Of a DNA stretch of 64,000 bases, positions 59,064 through 64,000 are shown in pieces. The position numbers and the translations under genes are program-made. Each line of letters begins with the position of its first letter. Positions within the stretch are counted from its first letter, which is position 1. Source of the stretch: Siphonodentalium dalli (taxonomy: Eukaryota > Mollusca > Scaphopoda > Gadilida > Siphonodentaliidae); contig CP136063.1 in assembly GCA_032622095.1 (NCBI GenBank), positions 145,629,379 through 145,693,378 of the forward strand, given 5' to 3'. Under the pieces are notes generated by a model. That model did no database searches. It had not been told where the DNA came from and saw only the letters and a list, made by a program, of their open reading frames with translations.

Positions 59064-59166
59064 CTTCTCTTGAAGAATCACTACTACTCTGATTTTCTAT
59101 TTCCTTTTCAAAATATTTCTGTTTCTGATTGAAAGACTGTTGGGGATCTGAAATGCTGTTAGGATT
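59064..59166 (-). CDS. Host gene, exon 1 as seen (5' part lies off the window)
   Basis: The acceptor is CACTTTTCCTTGCAG and the donor is GAAG|GTGAGT, both strong. The 103-nt exon is open and encodes NPNSISDPQQSFNQKQKYFE then KEIENQSSSDSSRE, ending in phase 1. The SFNQKQKYFEKEIE segment resembles, from memory only, the 'SF.(D/E).(Q/R)KYFE.E' segment in the C-terminal tail of Scribble/LAP-type scaffold proteins. The conserved segment that follows it there is not seen in exon 2. The identity is therefore only a suggestion. The upstream exons, with any LRR or PDZ domains, would be to the right of this window. Confidence 0.9.
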
Positions 59167-59486
59167 CTGCAAGGAAAAGTGTTGACTACTTTTAATATTT
59201 AGTCAATAAAATAAAGGATAATATAGTATGGCTCAGCTATGCCAATCATATAGACCCACTTTATTCTATTAACCATTTCCTATCAATTGAATGAAAAATC
59301 TTTCCCTGTCTGGGATCAGTATCATTAGAATGGTACCATGAAGCAGTTTCAATACAGATGTAATAGTTGGAGAGGACAAATTTTAACTTATTGAGTATTC
59401 CTGATAGGTGTGGGGGGGGGGGTAAATTTCTACAGGTACAAATAAGCCATAACAGTATAACATAACAGACTTGACAGACTATATTC

Positions 59487-59514
59487 TTGTATTACTATGC
59501 CCCACTTACTACAT
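59487..59514 (-). CDS. Weak microexon candidate upstream of exon 1
   Basis: TTTTTCTTACAG precedes 28 nt (reading NSYDIAGM in one frame), followed by GTAAGTGG. Both sites look strong. It cannot join exon 1 in phase at the standard acceptor without a stop. It would fit only if exon 1 used the AG 11 nt further in (CCTAACAG). So it is either an alternative exon or a chance pair of sites. Confidence 0.2.
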
Positions 59515-59607
59515 TCCAGCAATATCATAAGAATTGTCTGTAAGAAAAAGCTAACTTGTAACAGAATCCAGACACTTTGCATAAAAATGAGGCTAAAAAC
59601 ACCATTA

Positions 59608-60641
59608 CAGTCAAACTTCGTTAAGTCGAACGTCGGTAACTCGAATACCCCACTTAAGTCGAAACAAAATTTTTTCCCACCAGTCAGCTTATAACACTAA
59701 TTACTATGGTTAAGTCGAAGTGCCGTCGGAGATGCATGGGCGATGCATCGCCATGTGATTATAACTCAGTGTGCTTCTATCCAAATGCCTAAAAAGCTGT
59801 GAAGTTTCCTGGAGTCTTTATTTGTCCTCATGCATTGTTTCTTTAACATATTAACGAGGTGCGTGGATCAATTTCCCCATGAGGATTAGAAGTGTTGACA
59901 GACGAAATGAAAATGATCTTTATATCGCCTGATATGGAGAATAATTTCATTCAGTCATGCTTTCCCAAAATGAAAACAATGTTCCGAACGAAAAAATACG
60001 CCATCCATCTGATGATGGAAAGAAAAACATGGACGTTAAAAGCATCGAAGAACGGCATTTTGACTGAAGACGAGGTCATCGATTGCACCAAGCCCGACCC
60101 GACAATCGATGACGCAATGCATAGCTGCGACCTGGGCCCAGCTGCGACATTGTACTGCGTTATATAATGACCCAAGCAGACACAAGCGACGACTTAATGA
60201 AGATAGTGGGCATCAGCGATAAACTAAAGAGAGATTCAACAACTAATTTTTTGCAGAAACCACAGTCCTTGATAACCAGTCACTTCCAATCCTGAATCCC
60301 AATTTTTGTAAATACTATTGTAACCACTTCCGGGTCAAATGTACTTTTGTTATTTCTACCGCGAATTTGTTGATGTTTTCTTATCATATTCTGTGTTTTT
60401 ATTATATTATTCAATAAATAATCAGAACAAATATCATGTCGTCTGTTGTATATGATCAGCATAGTAACTGACTATTTATTTAGCGTGGGTATATAGCGTG
60501 CACAAGGTTGAAAACAATTATTATCGGATCGAAATGAATTCGACTAGTTGGAGTTTGTGGTTGAAATGGTTAAGTCGAACACACGGATAACTCGAAGAAA
60601 ACCAACGGTCCCTTGCGATTCGACTTAACGAAGTTTAACTG
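59608..60641 (+). mobile_element. pogo/Tigger-type transposon, 1.03 kb, decayed
   Basis: CAGTCAAACTTCGTTAAGTC at the left end is mirrored by GACTTAACGAAGTTTAACTG at the right, one mismatch. TA flanks both (59606-59607, 60642-60643). TA duplication and CAGT..AACTTCG..AAGTCGAA ends are typical of pogo-superfamily elements. The inside carries a C-terminal remnant of a transposase (60167-60295). The full element would have been about 2-3 kb, so most of the gene has been lost. Confidence 0.85.
60167..60295 (+). pseudogene. C-terminal remnant of a pogo-type transposase
   Basis: A 42-codon frame ends with a polar segment (SDKLKRDSTTNFLQKPQSL) and ITSHFQS-stop. Its position just before the right end of the element is where a pogo-type transposase gene would end. 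QSLITSHF resembles the PCNA-interaction (PIP) box, and Drosophila Pogo transposase is known to carry a PCNA-binding motif near its C-terminus. The frame before it (59892-60167, containing LTEDEVIDCTKPDPTIDDAM) may be an earlier part, out of phase by a shift. The DDE catalytic region is missing or unrecognisable. Confidence 0.5.
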
Positions 60642-62192
60642 TATATGAGAATATGTGATACAAATATGAAAAAAAGCAATAAGTGGGACAGCTGCCAAGA
60701 TTTTTCAGAGTGCTGCTAGAAGGTGTCACCCTGACGAAGTGTTTCGCAGTGATTGATCAGAAACACAAGATGTAGTGCAGACTAATATCACCGGGCCACG
60801 CTAAGTTAGGTTGATTTGTCATTTTCAATACAGTGAAACCTGCTTTGGGTGACTACTGCCAAGAGCGACCACCTCGCTTTAACAACCGGATTGGCTTTGT
60901 ACGGACTGGTTTACTATATAAATGACCTGCCGTGAGCGACCACCTGTCAAATGAGACCAGCGGTCGGTGATTTGTGGCAAAAATGACCAAATTTACCCGT
61001 TATGAACGACCACCAGACATGAAAAATAAGTCTTTAACCAGTGCTTTCCACGTGAACCCCAGATGCTTCAGCAGGATGCATGTTTCTTTGATTAAAATTA
61101 TTTGCAATCAGTTGCTTCATCACAGACTATAATTTGGGGATTCCCCACCGGGACATGTGACTAAGCTGAATTCCCAGCAGGGGGGATATAACATTGGTTC
61201 ATTTTAATCCAAAGTAGTATTTGGGAACGTGGATTATAACGAGAGGCCAATCACGATCGGCAGATGTTAACCCATCCCTTGGCGATAAAAATTTAATATG
61301 ATCGGATAAATGAGAGTTTTGGTGTTGAATTATAGAGTATACTGTTATGTACTATTATAGACAAATGTACATAACACAAATTATTGGAATTTATGGGTCA
61401 CTGGCATTTATATAAGAGAATGCTATGGTACAGGATCTGTAATGCTGAACTGCCACAGCCAGCAAGCCCATGGGTTAAATGTGTAGGTGTGACCTGGACA
61501 TGGAATACTTGGATTAAGAGAGTCCAATTTAAGTTTACAATAATAATGTGTCCTAGTTTACAGATAAGCAACCTCACCACTGACCCATTAATATCAATTA
61601 TATAGCAGAGCTGTCAAAATATCACAGGAATTGTTTATGTTGAACACTAAACCAATAACAATTATAATGATATCAGACCATCTGAAGATATAACTCTGCA
61701 GCACAGATGTCCAAGTCTACTGTTAATATCATGTGATGTTTATTGTTGAATCTTTATTTTAAAATAGATACCATAGCCTTCTTTATCAGATTATTTGCAC
61801 AATGGCATAAGAGACATCAGAAAATAATATAGCCTTATCAATAGCTAAGTAGTCCAAAGGCAATTGGTGAATTGGATTTAATGTTGCTCCAAACAGATTT
61901 ACCAGTACATAACACAAGATTTTGGACCGATTTAATCAAATTTGGTGTGGTGATTCGGGGTACCCTTGGCAGAGTTATAATGGTGTGAGTTTTGCAAATT
62001 TTGTTAGCTTAAAAAAAAAATGGTTTTTAATTATTTAAAAAAATTAAAGGGACACATTGGAAATCTTTTTTATCAACTTTTATCATAATCATTAATATCT
62101 AAATGAAAACAAATGACAATGTCAATGAAATTTTTTTTATTATTATTATAAAAGTTAAAATTAATTTTTTTTTTAAATCAATTTTTTTCTTC

Positions 62193-62603
62193 AATTTTTT
62201 TTCTCGAAAAAGGGTCATAACTCCTTTAAAATTAATCGGATCAAACCCATATTCGAACTCTATCTGTATTTTGGGCTGTGAAACTCACACACCAAATTTG
62301 GTTCCAATCAGAAAATGTTTGAGTTATGGCAGAATACGTGAATTCTAAGTTGAAAAAGGGCCATAACTCTGTAACAAAATCTCGGATCAAACTTCGATCT
62401 GTATTTTGGGCTGAGAAACCCATATACAAAATTTGGTTTCGATCGGATAGAAAATGTTTGAGTTATCGCATTACTCGTAAAGTGTCTACGGACAGACAGA
62501 CGGACAGACATACAGACAGACAGACAGACAGACGGACGAACGACGAGTGGTCAATCCGGGCAACGATACTATGTTTACCATACTATGGTATGGGTAAACA
62601 TAA
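62193..62603 (+). mobile_element. Repeat-array element, second copy of the 12.2-kb family
   Basis: Two units ('agggtcataactcctttaaa...cccatattcgaactctatctgta' and 'agggccataactctgtaac') about 146 bp apart. They are followed by an ACAG/ACGG run (62490-62533), 'cgacgagtggtcaatccggg' and the same GTTTACCATAC...GTATGGGTAAAC hairpin (62572-62600) as at 12778. The open frame at 62326-62670 is a repeat shadow. Confidence 0.75.
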
Positions 62604-62829
62604 AAACGTCATCACTCTTATTATTTTTTATGTGAATGTTGTCGAAGTGTTTGACCTAACTAATGTATGATGAAATACAAAAAAGATCCTATATTCCATA
62701 GTAGCATAAAATTGAGATTCTGCCTGGCTGTAGTGTTGTTTTTAGCAATAGGCCTATCATTAATCCAGTCGCTGCCTCATTGTGGCGAAGCATGAAAACG
62801 CTTAGGGCAAAGTGTCAAACTTACTCAAC

Positions 62830-63182
62830 GCGGGGATTTAATGTCTGCACCCGAAACATAAAGGAACCTTTGTTTAATAATTACAGGAGTTCGCGTCCTC
62901 ATTGAAAGAACCATCAACACGCTGACAATGCATGCTTTCCAAGTTTTTATAATGCTCATTCCCGGGCTTCCTATTAGATTAAAATCATTCCATGTGACAT
63001 CATCAAATACTAGTAGAAGTTTGCAGACACTACGCAATGAACTGTGTCGCAACAATAGAAACATCAAACAGATATTCCGTAGTCGCGAAATTGAGGTTAA
63101 TCATGCACGTGGCCAGAATCATTACAGGTCAGTTCAAGGACACCCACAGTTTTATTCGAAGATACTAATACATTCAAAATAA
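62830..63182 (+). pseudogene. Possible decayed DDE transposase fragment
   Basis: In two frames the plus strand reads TRGFNVCTRNIKEPLFNN and, after a shift, VRVLIERTINTLTMHAFQ. The order 'RGFN...(V/I)R..(V/I)ER.I' is what the C-terminal part of DDE_Tnp_4-type transposases shows. The match is short and from memory. The minus strand is also open here (62825-63067), and the frame continues with polar residues to 63182. Low confidence. Confidence 0.25.
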
Positions 63183-63239
63183 TATAATATGTGATACAGG
63201 AATGAAATAAAGACATGCAGTGACGACTGATGTACGTTT

Positions 63240-63700
63240 ATTTATTCCCTTTTTATCAAGTTATCATGTTGGGAGTTGATGCCCTAGCAATCTGTCTTGT
63301 TCTTCCTACTGTCACGACTCACGTGCCCGATGTGTTCTCTGATCGGCTGTTCTGCTGCATTATTTAACATGCATTTACCTGTATAAATCTCTTTTTGTTT
63401 GTTTTTTACTAATATAAATTTAAAGTATACTTTACTAAAAAAAGATTAAACCTATAATCACAATCATTTTCAACCAGTTTGTGTATAAAAATAATTCACT
63501 TGCTCAGACATCTAACACTGATGATAAATGTCAGTTCAGTCGAAATTGGAACAAACCTGTCGTCGACGACCACCTGTCATGAACAGGTTTCACTGTAATA
63601 AAAACAAGAGGTGGCATCAGAGATGCTGTGTCTCGTTTTCGGTGGCTTACCGCCGGTGGCTACCGCCAATTGGTGTGCATCAGTATCGGTAGACTAATTA
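63240..63700. other. No supported gene; includes right end of the 60.8-kb element
   Basis: AT-rich. 63540-63595 is the right terminal region of the 60831 element ('gacgaccacctgtcatgaacaggtttcactg'). 'ggtggcttaccgccggtggctaccgcc' at 63638-63668 is a short GC-rich duplication. Confidence 0.45.
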
Positions 63701-64000
63701 ATAGGTAAAATCGGTTAATATTTGTTCAAGTTATCGCAAAATGACTAATTAAGGGCCATAACTCTATCAAATATTATCGGGCCAGGCTGGTTTTCGAACT
63801 CGTCCAGGATATTATTGGAAGACACTTATATACCAAATTTTAGTTGAATCGGATGACGTTTGTTGAAGTTATCGCGCTAACGAGCTAAAAATTCATGAAA
63901 AATGACTAATTAAGGGCCATAACTCCATCAAATTTTATCGGGCCAGGCTGATTTTCGAAGTCGTCCGAAATATTCTTGGCAAGTATGTCTATTCCAAATT
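63700..64000 (+). repeat. Start of a 160-bp unit array, cut by the window edge
   Basis: Landmark 'gggccataactc' at 63755 and 63915 (160 bp apart), with 'atcgggccaggctg.ttttcgaa' and 'gttgaagttatcgcgctaacg'. It is related to the 45.95-46.7 kb array but clearly a different subfamily. The array continues past the window. Confidence 0.8.

Larger units (their letters stand above)
60831..63595. mobile_element. Second element with pogo-like ends, 2.77 kb, with nested repeat
   Basis: CAGTGAAACCTG at the left and CAGGTTTCACTG at the right, TA on both sides (60829-60830, 63596-63597). 'cgaccacctgtc' words occur inside both ends (about 60940 and 63565). The perfect inverted end is short (12 bp), so the pair could in principle be two separate solo ends. 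A repeat-array element (about 62193-62603) is nested inside. Part of a possible transposase is at 62825-63000. Confidence 0.6.

Noticed and set aside
59951-60175. Minus-strand frame inside the pogo element
   Set aside because: It is antisense to the transposase remnant and has no motif.

Overview
This window looks like non-bacterial, animal nuclear DNA. It is AT-rich, has no long open reading frame, and is saturated with small transposons and tandem-repeat elements. The repeat style suggests a mollusc, probably a bivalve. The main clue is arrays of about 150-165 bp units followed by ACGG/ACAG microsatellite tracts and a terminal hairpin. That layout matches the molluscan 'pearl' and Helentron-associated (HINE-type) elements as I know them. 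Species cannot be told from the sequence alone.

The one convincing host gene is on the minus strand between about 46.9 and 59.2 kb. Five exons (59064-59166, 58020-58116, 56551-56630, 48802-48830, 46938/46896-47099) each have an AG acceptor and a GT donor, or a stop codon at the last exon. All four junctions join in phase, including one through a 29-nt microexon. The 5' part of the gene lies off the right edge. The first visible exon encodes a SFNQKQKYFEKEIE segment. It reminds me of the C-terminal tail of Scribble/LAP scaffold proteins, but this identity is weak. Introns of the gene carry several transposons. Weaker isolated minus-strand exon candidates at 2.2, 18.2, 22.6, 23.5 and 31.7-32.1 kb are listed with low confidence.

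Layout. 1-9 kb: decayed tandem repeats, a decayed minisatellite, a 140-bp perfect tandem duplication and a recent 273-bp direct duplication. 8-13 kb: several repeat-array elements with hairpin ends. 14.8-18.2 kb: palindromic MITEs and a small hAT element nested in an older repeat. 21-30 kb: more small elements and a large array (28.2-30.1 kb) with higher-order unit order. 32.4-38.1 kb: a 5.8-kb candidate element flanked by TTAA, with its own hAT insertion. 38-46.7 kb: more repeat arrays. 46.9-59.2 kb: the host gene, with a 2.5-kb hAT element, MITEs and a TTAA palindrome in its introns. 59.6-63.6 kb: one clear pogo/Tigger-type element with a decayed transposase C-terminus, and a second element with pogo-like ends. 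63.7-64 kb: the start of another repeat array.

The transposon boundaries are the best-supported annotations here. Several have exact target-site duplications, and one has a related copy elsewhere in the window that lacks the insertion. No rRNA gene, CRISPR array or bacterial operon was seen.
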